Of a stretch of DNA of 64,000 nucleotides, positions 1 to 9,346 are shown one piece after another. Each line of letters opens with the position of its first letter. The first letter of the stretch is position 1. The notes under the pieces were generated by a model. That model did no database searches, was not told where the DNA came from, and saw nothing but the letters and a program-made list of their open reading frames with translations. Made by a program: the position numbers and the translations under genes. The DNA is from Planctomycetaceae bacterium (lineage in GTDB: Bacteria > Planctomycetota > Planctomycetia > Pirellulales > Pirellulaceae), in NCBI GenBank assembly GCA_016794985.1, contig JAEUIQ010000084.1, positions 179,530-243,529 of the forward strand, in the 5' to 3' direction.

Positions 1-2936
1 ACTCCATCCAGCAATGAATCGTCCTTCCGCTGGCTATTGCGTGGTGGGTAGGCCAGGTTCGTATCAAAACCCAACGCGGGCAAGTCGGGTTGCACCAAGT
101 GGGCCAACACCAGACTGCGTTGAGAGGATTGCGAAGCGACAGGATACACTTTCCATTGCTCGACAACTTCATCGGTCCACCCGACCATTCTGACTTCTCC
201 TGGCCCCAGCGGATATCGAGTCGCCGCGCGAAACATGCTGCCCAGACTCAACCCCGGTGGCGAGATTTCCTGTAGGGCGGAATCCAGCAGCCCGGACTCC
301 AGCTTCAAATCACTGGCCAAATTGCGGCGTGTGGCCACGGCTTGCAGCGACTCGGCAACCGAAGGTTCTTTGTCTGCCAAAAAAGCCACGGCTTCCGGCC
401 AAGGCATCGCGTAAGGATCGCGTTCCGCCGCCGCAAACAGGCCAATCACCTTCGATAAATTGAAGGCCCGATCCTCCAAGCAAGTCCCCGCCCACGAGTT
501 GGGCAGTTGTTCTTCTTGTTCCAAAACTTGCCACGGAACAGTCAATACCGCGCCGGCTGCCAGATTAGGCAGGCGACAGAACATCACCGTCTGGCGATCG
601 TCCGCCAACTTGAATAGCCCCACATCGGCCACGTTGAGTTTGCTTCGATTTTCGATTCGATCCACTCCGTCGGTGGCACCAGAATCGCTACTCGCCCGAG
701 TAAACTTGAACGGTCCCCCCAGATCCACGATCTGCTGGAACTGGTACATTTCCATCGTGTTCGAGAGAACTTGTTGCGGTCCGAACTTCACCGGACGCCC
801 GTACTCGAACACGAACTCGGCAGGCGTTTCTCCCAATTCGGTCGGAACATTCGCCGCGGGAAATGGCAGCGCGACCGTTGTGGCATTTTCGGATTCAAAA
901 CGAAACTGCGTGGTCAATGAACTGTACAACGAGCCATAACCCGTCAAATGCCCACGACTGTAGTCGGTTGGCACTTCAATCAAATTCACTTGCAACATCT
1001 TGTTGCTGAAGCCGATATCCAACGACGCGGCTCGAACCACCATCACCGCCCCCACAATCGCAATCAGTGGAATCGAAAACCAAGCCAACTCCAAACGTCG
1101 AGCCAAACGAAAGACCACATAATTGAGCGGAACCAAGACCGCCAAATAAATCAACAATGCTTGCAACACCCATTCACGACTGGGCGGAGTGATGCCCGCC
1201 TGTTCTTTCAAACAGGCTCGTGCCGCGCGCGAAAATTCGCTGTAGTCATCCCATTGACCTTGGGAACGCTGGCCAGAACCAATCGCAAATCGCCGCGCCT
1301 CTTCATTAAAGGCCGGGAGATAGATTTGATTGGTGCCGACTTCGGTTGGAAAGTTATTGTTCTGATTCGTCGCCATTGGTTGATAGAGCCGCCAGTCTCG
1401 CGCGGCGAAATTCAACGTCGTGAAGACACTGGGCAGATGCGGATCCAGTCCATTGGAATTCCAACCAAAACCTGTAATCGAGGCTGGGCCTGGTTCGGCG
1501 GTGCCCTGTCCATTGTTCAAGGGCGTTGGGAACTGCCACGGCTGGACCACGTTCATGACTTCCTCTTCTGAGCGATGAGTTCGTCCCGGTCGTCGCAACA
1601 AGCAACTATTGAACCAGTGATCAAGACTGGTCCAACTCCGCAGCTTCGTCATGTTCAAGGGGAATGCCGTCGTGACAATCCGACCTTTGCCAACTTGATG
1701 TTCCGCGACGAGTCCACTCGTCCCGGGAATCTCAACCGCCTCTGGCCGGAGTTCCCAAACGTTGCGAACAAAGACGTCCGTGCTTGAAAAATTTGGCAAG
1801 ATAAGCTGGCCATTCGAGTCTTTATGTAGCCCCCATCGCTCCAGCATTGGCAGGAGAGTCGTTCCTGGTTCATTTTGAGAGCTGACGGGTCGAACCGGCA
1901 AATAATCCTTCAAGAAGCTATTGTTTAGTGCATCCAAACCATCGCCACTGACTATCAATTGGCCACCGAAATGCAACCAATCCACTAACGCGATCTGCTG
2001 GTCCACCGACAAACGATCAGGAGCAAAATCACTCCATACCAGATAAGCAATGGAGGTCCATTGTTGAACGTTCGTGGGCAGCTCGACCTCCGACTTCCAC
2101 CGCGAAAGCGTCAACTTGTAATACAAGGAGTCGATCTGGAACGGCATTTCCGAATTCGAGAAATCTTGAACCGTTGCTCCCGACTCTTCCTGTGAATAAT
2201 CTTGCGTTTCGCCCAGCCACTGATTCAACCTCAAGTTGCGAATCGAAGGCAACACCGACAAGAAGTTGTAGGTATCAGGTCGATCAGAAAGAACAACGCA
2301 GTGATATTGATGGTCCTTTAGAGTTAAGAATCGTTCTGGTTGGTTGATCACCAGGCCGCCACTGCGCGTGGTCAACTCCGCCAAGACATTCAACCGGGGC
2401 GAATCAACCACAAACAGCGGAGTTTCGAATCGCTTTTCTTGTTCTTTGGCCAAGGTCGCGGGACGATGACTGCCTTGGAAATAACGCGTCCCAGGGATCA
2501 ATTGGGGGTTGAGATTTCCCAACCGCATGGAGTACTTCAATTGGCCAGCAAAGTCGTCTTGGTTCGAGACACCCTCGCTTTGCACCGCGATCCAATGTCC
2601 CGGTTTGACCCGCATGTTCTCGGGATCAAACATGGTCTTGGGTTTGTCGTCGGCCTTCTCACCCGACTTCCCACTGGAATTGCCGCCAGCATCGCGATTA
2701 CGATCCGAGCGATTCTCGTCATTGGATTCGGTGTTGGACTTTGATCCGTCAGCAGGCTTCTGGTTCGGATCAACCGTGATCGAGATTTCGTTATGGTTTC
2801 CCGGCAGCGGAACCGGCTCAGACAACTCGAAGAGCGGCTTTTCTTTTCCGTCTGCCGTCGTGCTCGTACTTTGCGACTGGCAACCGACGAACAAACACCC
2901 CAGACACAATAACACCGCCCACCGCATGAAGTTCAT
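1..2936 (-). CDS. Large membrane-anchored lipoprotein, unknown function (3' end outside window)
   Basis: One frame stays open from an ATG at 2936 to the left edge, giving at least 978 residues; the stop lies outside the window. The N-terminus is a lipoprotein signal (hydrophobic run, then LFVGC), followed by a Ser/Asn/Asp-rich linker. Around residues 270-320 a stretch of the type 'DWLHFGGQLIVSGDG' resembles the glutamine-amidotransferase-like fold found in planctomycete and BatE-like membrane proteins. Two strongly hydrophobic segments follow at about 589-612 and 617-637, then a long soluble part. The lipobox together with later membrane helices suggests a periplasmic domain tethered at both ends. 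It starts 25 bases after the stop of the G6PDH gene and is probably cotranscribed with it. No enzymatic motif was recognised and the function is unknown. Confidence 0.75.
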   Translation of the reverse strand, partial: MNFMRWAVLLCLGCLFVGCQSQSTSTTADGKEKPLFELSEPVPLPGNHNEISITVDPNQKPADGSKSNTESNDENRSDRNRDAGGNSSGKSGEKADDKPKTMFDPENMRVKPGHWIAVQSEGVSNQDDFAGQLKYSMRLGNLNPQLIPGTRYFQGSHRPATLAKEQEKRFETPLFVVDSPRLNVLAELTTRSGGLVINQPERFLTLKDHQYHCVVLSDRPDTYNFLSVLPSIRNLRLNQWLGETQDYSQEESGATVQDFSNSEMPFQIDSLYYKLTLSRWKSEVELPTNVQQWTSIAYLVWSDFAPDRLSVDQQIALVDWLHFGGQLIVSGDGLDALNNSFLKDYLPVRPVSSQNEPGTTLLPMLERWGLHKDSNGQLILPNFSSTDVFVRNVWELRPEAVEIPGTSGLVAEHQVGKGRIVTTAFPLNMTKLRSWTSLDHWFNSCLLRRPGRTHRSEEEVMNVVQPWQFPTPLNNGQGTAEPGPASITGFGWNSNGLDPHLPSVFTTLNFAARDWRLYQPMATNQNNNFPTEVGTNQIYLPAFNEEARRFAIGSGQRSQGQWDDYSEFSRAARACLKEQAGITPPSREWVLQALLIYLAVLVPLNYVVFRLARRLELAWFSIPLIAIVGAVMVVRAASLDIGFSNKMLQVNLIEVPTDYSRGHLTGYGSLYSSLTTQFRFESENATTVALPFPAANVPTELGETPAEFVFEYGRPVKFGPQQVLSNTMEMYQFQQIVDLGGPFKFTRASSDSGATDGVDRIENRSKLNVADVGLFKLADDRQTVMFCRLPNLAAGAVLTVPWQVLEQEEQLPNSWAGTCLEDRAFNLSKVIGLFAAAERDPYAMPWPEAVAFLADKEPSVAESLQAVATRRNLASDLKLESGLLDSALQEISPPGLSLGSMFRAATRYPLGPGEVRMVGWTDEVVEQWKVYPVASQSSQRSLVLAHLVQPDLPALGFDTNLAYPPRNSQRKDDSLLDG

Positions 2937-2961
2937 GCCTCAGCTCCATCGCTGCATTGAC

Positions 2962-4440
2962 CTATGCCAACAGCGGACAAACATCAAACCAAGAATGGCC
3001 AAAGCTGCGGATCCACTCGTTGGACTCTGTTGGTCCCCAATTGCCAGGTTCGTATTCGAATAGTGGTGGACCCGATCCGCTGGACCATTGCTCCAAGATC
3101 GGGTCGATAATTCCCCAGGCCAATTCTACTTCATCGCCACGGATGAATAAACTAGCGTCTCCATTCATGGCGTCCAGGAGCAATCTTTGATACGCATCGG
3201 GCATTTCACCCGTGAACTCTTTTTGAAAGCGAAAATCCAAGTCGGTAAGCCGAATCTTCATCCCGGCGTCCGGAACTTTGGTTTGAAACTGCAATTGGAT
3301 CCCTTCCGCCGGTTGGATCTGAATAATCAGACGATTGGCTTGGGGCGGCAGTGCGTTGGGTGAAGCAAACAACAAGGTTGGCGGTTGGCGGAATTGGATC
3401 ACAATCTCGGTCGTGCGACAGTTCATCGCCTTCCCACTGCGGAGGTAAAACGGCACGCCACTCCAGCGCCACGAATCGAGATGCAGCCGCAGCGCCGCGA
3501 AGGTAGCGGTTTGGCTGTCGGGAGGGACGCCCGGTTCCTCCAAGTATCCCGTGTAACGAGCCCGCAGCGTGTTGCGATTGATTTCCTTGCCACTCATGGG
3601 CTGCACCGTGCGCAGGACTTTGACTTTCTCGTCGCGCACCAAACCGGCGTTGAATTGGGCCGGGGCTTCCATGGCCGTGATCGCCAACAATTGCAACAAG
3701 TGATTCTGGAACATGTCGCGGAGCACACCGGACGTATCGTAGTAATCCCCGCGCCGACCAACTTTTACTTCTTCAGCCACCGAGATCTGCACGTTTTCGA
3801 TGTAGTTCCGATTCCAGATCGGCTCGAAAATGCTGTTGGCGAATCTCAGAACCATCAGATTCTGTACTGTTTCCTTGCCTAAGTAATGGTCGATGCGGTA
3901 GACCTGACTCTCGTCCAGGACATCGTAGGTTTGACGATTGAGTTGTTTGGCGGTCTCGAGATTCGTGCCAAATGGCTTCTCGATCACAACACGGCGTTTT
4001 TTGTTGCCCTTGAGCGGTGGCTCGTTAATCCCGTCAATGGGAACAGAATGAGCCTGACCCATACTAGCGATCGTCGCGGCATACAGCTTGGGGCTGACCG
4101 ACAAGTAGTAAACGCGGTTCGCGTTTTCACTAGCTTCGATCACATGCAACTGCTGGCGAAGTTTGACAAAATCTTCGGGCTTGGCCACGTCGCCGGAAAA
4201 ATAAAAGACTCGTTTGGAAAACTCTTCCCACTTTTCATCGGTGTATCGACGAGAAAACTGCTTCGTCGTTTCACGCAGGGCATCACGCCATTCTTGGTGG
4301 GTAAACGGCGAGCGGGAGACGCCGACAATCACCGAGTCCGGCGGCAGATACTTCTTGCAAAATAGCGAGTACAACGCCGGGATCAACTTGCGGCTGGTGA
4401 GGTCCCCCGATGCACCAAAAATCACAATCGAGTTCGCCAT
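2962..4440 (-). CDS. zwf: Glucose-6-phosphate 1-dehydrogenase
   Basis: This is the cytosolic enzyme that oxidises glucose 6-phosphate to 6-phosphogluconolactone with NAD(P)+, the entry to the oxidative pentose phosphate and Entner-Doudoroff routes. At 492 residues it has normal length. The nucleotide-binding motif GASGDLTSRKL is at residues 9-19, the conserved EKPFG at 154-158, and the substrate-binding signature RIDHYLGKE with the catalytic His at 182-190. The ATG at 4440 gives the standard N-terminus. No 6-phosphogluconolactonase or 6-phosphogluconate dehydrogenase gene is adjacent; the downstream partner is the large lipoprotein. Confidence 0.97.
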   Translation of the reverse strand: MANSIVIFGASGDLTSRKLIPALYSLFCKKYLPPDSVIVGVSRSPFTHQEWRDALRETTKQFSRRYTDEKWEEFSKRVFYFSGDVAKPEDFVKLRQQLHVIEASENANRVYYLSVSPKLYAATIASMGQAHSVPIDGINEPPLKGNKKRRVVIEKPFGTNLETAKQLNRQTYDVLDESQVYRIDHYLGKETVQNLMVLRFANSIFEPIWNRNYIENVQISVAEEVKVGRRGDYYDTSGVLRDMFQNHLLQLLAITAMEAPAQFNAGLVRDEKVKVLRTVQPMSGKEINRNTLRARYTGYLEEPGVPPDSQTATFAALRLHLDSWRWSGVPFYLRSGKAMNCRTTEIVIQFRQPPTLLFASPNALPPQANRLIIQIQPAEGIQLQFQTKVPDAGMKIRLTDLDFRFQKEFTGEMPDAYQRLLLDAMNGDASLFIRGDEVELAWGIIDPILEQWSSGSGPPLFEYEPGNWGPTESNEWIRSFGHSWFDVCPLLA

Positions 4441-4571
4441 CTGATATCACCCTCCGTAATAATTGTTTGCAGCTTCGTGGCTTCGCTCGCCAGAGTTTGA
4501 ATGACAAATCGAACTCTGGCGACGCTGCCGCAAGCGTCGCAGCGTCTTCCTGTTGGCCCAATCCTCGGGCA

Positions 4572-6083
4572 CTAATACGACTTGGCGAAAACCAATCGCT
4601 TCGTGCTTGGGCGTCCGGTAAAGATGCACTGGCCAGGTTCCTCGACGGCATTCAGTGGAATGCAGCGCGGCGTCACCTTCAATTCCTTCAACACTTCGTG
4701 CATCGCTTCTGATTCGGACCAATGCGCGTAGACGAAGCCACCCTGCTCGGAGGATTCTTCGTTATCGCCCTTGCCGAAGAAGTCGCGAAAGTCAGCCAAC
4801 GAGTCGATACGATGCGAGTTCTGTTCGCGCATTTGCACGGCACGCTGGAATAAGTTCGCCTGAATCTCGTCCAAGACCTTCACCACATTGGCCACCAATT
4901 CCGCACGGGTGGTGGCCGCGCTGTTGCCTTGGTCGCGACGAGCCATAAAGACACTGTCTTGAGCAATGTCTCGTGCACCAATCTCGAGCCGAATGGGGAT
5001 CCCCTTGCGAACGTGTTGCCATTTCTTCTCACCACCCCGCACGTCGCGTTCGTCCAACCAAACTCGAATTGGCCGTCCTTGATAGGCAATCGCGGTCAAC
5101 TCACGCTGCAAACTTTGGCAGTATTCCATGACCAGCGCCTTCTGCGCGTCATCGCGATAGATTGGCGAGATCACGACATGTTTGGGCGCTAGCCTCGGCG
5201 GTAGAACCAATCCATCGTCGTCGGAATGGGTCATGATCAAAGCACCAATCAGTCGCGTGGAAACACCCCACGAGGTGGTCCAAGCATATTGTTCACCACT
5301 GGCTTCAGACTGGAATTTAATCTCCTGCGCTTTGGAAAAGGTTTGACCCAAGAAGTGCGAGGTTCCGGCCTGCAAGGCTTTGCGATCTTGCATCATGGCC
5401 TCGATTGTCAAAGTCGAAACAGCGCCCGGAAAACGTTCGGTTTCCGTCTTTTCACCTTTGATAACGGGAACCGCCATGTAGTTTTCAGCGAAGTCGGCGT
5501 AGACGTCCAACATCTGCCGAGTCTCTTCCCACGCTTCGGTATCGGTGGCATGCACGGTGTGCCCTTCTTGCCACAAGAATTCCGAAGTGCGGAGGAACAT
5601 CCGCGTGCGCATCTCCCAACGCATGACGTTGGCCCATTGATTGATCTTGATCGGCAAGTCGCGATACGACTGGACCCACTTCGAGAACATCGCTCCGATC
5701 ACCGTCTCGCTGGTCGGGCGAATGATGAGTGGCTCCTCCAAGGGCCCCGCAGGTCGCAGGCCGCCTTCACCGTTGGGCTCGAGGCGATGGTGGGTCACAA
5801 CGGCACACTCTTTCGCAAAGCCTTCGACGTGCTTGGCTTCTTTTTCCAAGAAACTCATCGGGATCAACAGCGGAAAGTACGCGTTTTCGTGACCGGTGTC
5901 TTTGAACATCGCATCCAGCTGCTGCTGCATGTTCTCCCAGATCCCATAGCCCCACGGCTTGATCACCATGCAACCACGGACTGGCGAATTTTCGGCCAAA
6001 TCCGCTCCGCGAATGACTTGTTGATACCACTCTGGATAGTTTTCCTGCCGAGTCGGCGAAATCGCCGTTTTCTTCTGATTCAT
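4572..6083 (-). CDS. proS: Prolyl-tRNA synthetase, archaeal/eukaryal-type
   Basis: This class II aminoacyl-tRNA synthetase charges tRNA-Pro in the cytosol. The 503-residue protein opens with the sequence typical of the short archaeal/eukaryal-like ProRS (NYPEWYQQVI, then RGCMVIKPWGYGIWE). It has the RPTSETVIG motif at 122-130 and class II motif 2 at about 145-166 (RWE, then FLRTSEFLWQEGHT). It lacks the long editing insertion of the E. coli-type enzyme and ends in a tyrosine (AKSY), as is common for this type. A tRNA-Pro(GGG) gene lies about 5.5 kb away on the other strand. The 130 bases between it and zwf hold no gene. Confidence 0.96.
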   Translation of the reverse strand: MNQKKTAISPTRQENYPEWYQQVIRGADLAENSPVRGCMVIKPWGYGIWENMQQQLDAMFKDTGHENAYFPLLIPMSFLEKEAKHVEGFAKECAVVTHHRLEPNGEGGLRPAGPLEEPLIIRPTSETVIGAMFSKWVQSYRDLPIKINQWANVMRWEMRTRMFLRTSEFLWQEGHTVHATDTEAWEETRQMLDVYADFAENYMAVPVIKGEKTETERFPGAVSTLTIEAMMQDRKALQAGTSHFLGQTFSKAQEIKFQSEASGEQYAWTTSWGVSTRLIGALIMTHSDDDGLVLPPRLAPKHVVISPIYRDDAQKALVMEYCQSLQRELTAIAYQGRPIRVWLDERDVRGGEKKWQHVRKGIPIRLEIGARDIAQDSVFMARRDQGNSAATTRAELVANVVKVLDEIQANLFQRAVQMREQNSHRIDSLADFRDFFGKGDNEESSEQGGFVYAHWSESEAMHEVLKELKVTPRCIPLNAVEEPGQCIFTGRPSTKRLVFAKSY

Positions 6084-6475
6084 GTCGTGATTCTAAAATT
6101 TGGTTTCTTCAACAGCGAGGCGACGCCGCGCGATAGTGGTTCCGGCGCTGATTCTACGGAGAATTCGCCTTTTCCAGCAAGTCCAGCAGCAAAAGTCGGC
6201 CTTCCACTCGCACGCCCAGTGGTATACGAAGCGAGCAAGAACCGAACGTCGCGCCGGTAGTTTTCTAGGACGTTGTTTGGGGACGTTGCGAAGTGCGCCG
6301 CCGAAAGACACTTCAGGCGAACCGAGAAGCACCCGATGACAGCAGTACCCGCTGACAAAAGGGCCTTGCTGACAAGCCTAAACCAAGGGCCTGAATGTCA
6401 GGTTCGAACGAACGGCCTGAACCAAATGCCTGGCGAATTCACTTAGCTTCCGTGGCCATTTTGGGGAATTCGAGC
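6084..6475. other. Intergenic region between proS and the Uma2 remnant
   Basis: This spacer should contain the proS promoter on the minus strand. I see no convincing gene. Around 6362-6378 there is a short imperfect inverted repeat (GGCCTTG/CAAGCC), and the local words 'gggcctg' and 'gctgaca' recur, reminiscent of the repeat vocabulary at 10.6-11.3 kb but too short to assign. Confidence 0.4.
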
Positions 6476-7097
6476 ATGTCGAGCGTTCCGAAAACTGGCC
6501 TTACTTCCGAACAATATTTGGCTCGTGAACGACGCGCGACCTTTAAAAGCGAATTTTTTCGAGGCGAAACGTTCGCGTTGGCTGGCGCCTCAGCCAAACA
6601 TAACTTGATCGTACTTAATTATCGTACTTAATTGTGGTGCCGTCTTACGCGAGCAACTCAAGGAACGCCCCTGCGTGGTTTACCCGAGCGACCTTAAGCT
6701 GGAAGTCAAAGCCACGGGACTAATGACCTATCCAGATTTGATGGTGGTTTGCGGAAAGCCAGAGTTTGTCTACGACCATGGCGATGTCCTTCGCAATCCG
6801 GTGGTGATCTTCGAAGTTCTCTCCGAATCCACCGAGTCGTTCGACCGAGGCAAAAAGTTCGAACATTACCGCCTGATCCCTTCGCTCCGCCATTATGTCT
6901 TGGTTTCACAGGATCGCTGTTCGGTCGAAGTGTTCACACGACAGGTCCGCGAAAACCAAGCGGTCGACCCGTGGTTGCTCAGCTAAAGTCAGTCGCTGGC
7001 GGACAGCTTGCCTCTCGACACAATTCATTGCCATCTGCCGCTGGCGGAAGTTTATGCCAAAGTCGATCTGACCGAGGCCGCGGACGGGGCTGGTTGA
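6476..7097 (+). pseudogene. Uma2-family (DUF820) PD-(D/E)XK nuclease remnant, frameshifted
   Basis: The conceptual product is a Uma2-type protein, a PD-(D/E)XK nuclease-like family common in planctomycetes and cyanobacteria. Reading starts at ATG 6476 (MSSVPKTGLTSEQYLARE) and is open to LIVLN near 6620. It then leaves frame at an exact 13-bp tandem duplication (6608-6620 and 6621-6633). Removing one copy restores LIVLNCGAVLREQLKERPC and continues into the downstream frame with YPDLMVV, VVIFEVLSEST and RGKKFEHYR, the family core. A second lesion, TAA at 6984-6986, interrupts that frame after WLLS; the frame then continues with LPLAEVYAKVDL to a stop at 7095-7097. Two independent lesions argue for a pseudogene. 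A programmed frameshift or a sequencing error is possible for one lesion but unlikely for both. Confidence 0.85.
6608..6633. repeat. 13-bp tandem duplication (x2) causing the frameshift
   Basis: The unit atcgtacttaatt occurs twice head to tail, at 6608-6620 and 6621-6633. Thirteen bases shift the frame by one, which explains the break in the Uma2-like reading frame. It looks like a replication-slippage insertion. Confidence 0.9.
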
Positions 7098-7213
7098 ACT
7101 CGGCAGCCCGCTCGGGGACCTATTCTTAGCCCCGCCGATCCGTTTTCCGGCAGTTTTGCCCTTCGCGAGCCCATTGGACCGCGAAAAGGCGTCGATTCTG
7201 GGGGCTGAAACCA

Positions 7214-7243
7214 TTTACAAAAGCCGGGGAGGTCTGCTAAGAT
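7214..7243 (+). promoter_or_regulatory. Candidate sigma-70-type promoter for ffh
   Basis: TTTACA at 7214-7219 and TAAGAT at 7238-7243 are separated by 18 bases and lie about 80 bases before the ffh ATG. A perfect 7-bp inverted repeat (CGGGCGC T GCGCCCG, 7260-7274) follows in the presumed leader. The assignment rests only on similarity to consensus boxes. Confidence 0.3.
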
Positions 7244-7325
7244 GCTCGGCTCGATAATTCGGGCGCTGCGCCCGGGTTACGTCATGAATTGGTGTTGGAA
7301 CCGGTTGCTGAGCTAGGATTTTCGG

Positions 7326-8807
7326 ATGTTCGATTCGCTACAGACCAGTTTACGTTCGGCGTTCAAAACGCTGACCGGTAAGGGTCGGTTGACCGAGTCC
7401 AACATGCGAGATGGGCTAAAACTGGTCGAGAAATCGCTGTTGGAGGCGGACGTCAGTATCTCGGTAATCCGAGATTTCATGGACTCGGTTACCTCAAAGG
7501 CGTTGGGCGAGAAGGTCTTACTAAGCCTCAAGCCGCACGAACAATTGGTGGGGATTGTCCACCAAGAGTTGGTGAACTTGTTGGGGCCGGTCGATAATTC
7601 GATCCAACTTCGTGAGGGCACGACCACCGTCATTATGATGTGTGGTTTACAGGGGTCGGGCAAAACAACGACCTGCGGAAAGCTGGCCAAGCTGCTGCTC
7701 CACGAAAAAGTGAAGCCGATGTTGGTGGCAGCCGACCTGCAGCGTCCGGCTGCGATCCAGCAATTGCGGGTCCTGGGCGAAAACCTCGGTGTCCCGGTTT
7801 ATTGGGAAGAAGGGCAACAAGACCCGGTCAAGGTCTGCCGCAACGCGGTGGCCAAAGCGACCGCCGAAGGCTACAAGATCGTGATCTTGGATACGGCCGG
7901 GCGATTGGCGATTGACCAGGAGTTGATGCAACAACTCCGCGACATTGATAAACAAGTTCAACCGCACCACGTCTTCTTGGTCGTGGACGGGATGACGGGG
8001 CAAGACGCCGTCAACAGCGCGGCGGCCTTTCACGAGGCCTTGGAGCTGGATGGCGTCATCCTGACGAAACTGGATGGTGACGCGCGGGGCGGTGCCTTAT
8101 TGAGCGTCAAGCATGTGACTGGCGTTCCGATCAAGTTCATCGGAACGGGCGAGAACATGGAGGCGCTAGAGCCGTTCAATCCCGAAGGGATGGCCGGACG
8201 GATCTTGGGGCTGGGTGATATTGTCGGTTTGGCGCGCGAAGCCCAAATGCTGATGGACGAAGAAGAGCAGGAAAAGCTCCGTCGGCAAATGGAAAAAGGC
8301 CAGATGACTCTGGAGGATTTCCGGAACCACATCCAGAAGATTGCCAAACCAGGTTTATTGCAAAAGATGGTCATGATGATGCCGGGGATTCCGGCTGAAA
8401 TTCGTGACGGATTGAAACAGTTGACGGGCTCGCCAGAAGCAGCAAGAGCGGTCAAACGCCAGGTCGGCATCATCGACTCGATGACGCCCGACGAGCGGCG
8501 CAACCCGAAGATCATCGACTCCACGCGACGGCATCGGATCGCTCGTGGGTCGGGTGCAGCCCCGAATGAAATCAGCGAATTGATCAAGCAATTCGATCAG
8601 ATGAAGGGCATGATGCAAATGATGGCGGGCGGGGACACGATGGATCGTCAAGCGGCGATGCAGCAAATGCAACAGCAGATGCTGAATCCGAATGCTCACC
8701 TGCCAAAAAACAAAGGCACCACGGGCAAACGCTTGACGCCAAAAGAGCGCGAGAAGCTCAAGAAAGAGCGAGATCGGAAGCTCAAGCAGAAACGCAAAGA
8801 GGGGTAG
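7326..8807 (+). CDS. ffh: Signal recognition particle protein (SRP54/Ffh)
   Basis: Ffh is the SRP GTPase that binds signal sequences of nascent membrane proteins and delivers ribosomes to the FtsY receptor, working with 4.5S RNA. The 493-residue protein has the N-terminal helical bundle, the G1 P-loop GLQGSGKTTT at 107-116, DTAGR in G3 near 190 and TKLDGDARGG in G4 near 248. A methionine-rich M domain follows (MVMMMPGIP, then MKGMMQMMAGG and MQQMQQQM). The C-terminus is a lysine/arginine-rich tail. It heads a same-strand cluster with rpsP, trmD and rplS, a classic bacterial arrangement. Confidence 0.98.
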   Translation: MFDSLQTSLRSAFKTLTGKGRLTESNMRDGLKLVEKSLLEADVSISVIRDFMDSVTSKALGEKVLLSLKPHEQLVGIVHQELVNLLGPVDNSIQLREGTTTVIMMCGLQGSGKTTTCGKLAKLLLHEKVKPMLVAADLQRPAAIQQLRVLGENLGVPVYWEEGQQDPVKVCRNAVAKATAEGYKIVILDTAGRLAIDQELMQQLRDIDKQVQPHHVFLVVDGMTGQDAVNSAAAFHEALELDGVILTKLDGDARGGALLSVKHVTGVPIKFIGTGENMEALEPFNPEGMAGRILGLGDIVGLAREAQMLMDEEEQEKLRRQMEKGQMTLEDFRNHIQKIAKPGLLQKMVMMMPGIPAEIRDGLKQLTGSPEAARAVKRQVGIIDSMTPDERRNPKIIDSTRRHRIARGSGAAPNEISELIKQFDQMKGMMQMMAGGDTMDRQAAMQQMQQQMLNPNAHLPKNKGTTGKRLTPKEREKLKKERDRKLKQKRKEG

Positions 8808-8863
8808 TTACACAAGACATTCGGGGATTAGTTTAGGTTCGTACGTTTGAGGAGTTTGGTGAA

Positions 8864-9322
8864 GTGGCAGTTCGTATTCGATTGAAAAAATTGGGCCGTA
8901 AGGGTCGTCCGTTTTTCCGCGTCTGTGCGATGGATCAACGGGCTCCACGCGATGGCCGCGCGATTGAAGAGTTGGGAATTTATGATCCGATGGTGCCGGA
9001 AACCGACGCCCGGGCGATCTTGAAAGGCGACCGGATCAGTTATTGGCTGAGTGTTGGTGCCGTGCCTTCTCCCAAAGTCGCGGTACTAATCAAGAAGTAC
9101 GGTTCGAATGGGTCGCACTTGCCGGCTCAACAAGAAGCGTTGGCTCGTTTGGGCGCCCGACGTAATCGCGCGATCAGCCGAGCGATGGAAGCGGCCCAAA
9201 CGGCACCTCGCGGCAAGACCCCAGCCGAATTGGCGGCCGAAGCCAAGGCTGCGGCGGAAGCAGCGGCAGCCGCGGCTCCAGCCGAATCCAGCTCGGAAGA
9301 AGCCAGCGGCGGTGACGCTTAA
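8864..9322 (+). CDS. rpsP: 30S ribosomal protein S16 with long Ala-rich tail
   Basis: S16 is a structural protein of the small ribosomal subunit. The start is GTG at 8864, supported by GAGGAG at 8849-8854. The first 80 or so residues are canonical (AVRIRLKKLGRKGRPFFRV, then GRAIEELGIYDP and RISYWLSVGAVPS). The product is 152 residues, far longer than the usual 80-90, because of an alanine/glutamate-rich tail from about residue 110 (TPAELAAEAKAAAEAAAA) ending in acidic and serine residues. The tail is presumably flexible. Only 24 bases separate it from trmD; the rimM gene that normally lies here is missing. Confidence 0.96.
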   Translation: MAVRIRLKKLGRKGRPFFRVCAMDQRAPRDGRAIEELGIYDPMVPETDARAILKGDRISYWLSVGAVPSPKVAVLIKKYGSNGSHLPAQQEALARLGARRNRAISRAMEAAQTAPRGKTPAELAAEAKAAAEAAAAAAPAESSSEEASGGDA

Positions 9323-9346
9323 GGCCTCATGCGATAGGCTGGTGCG

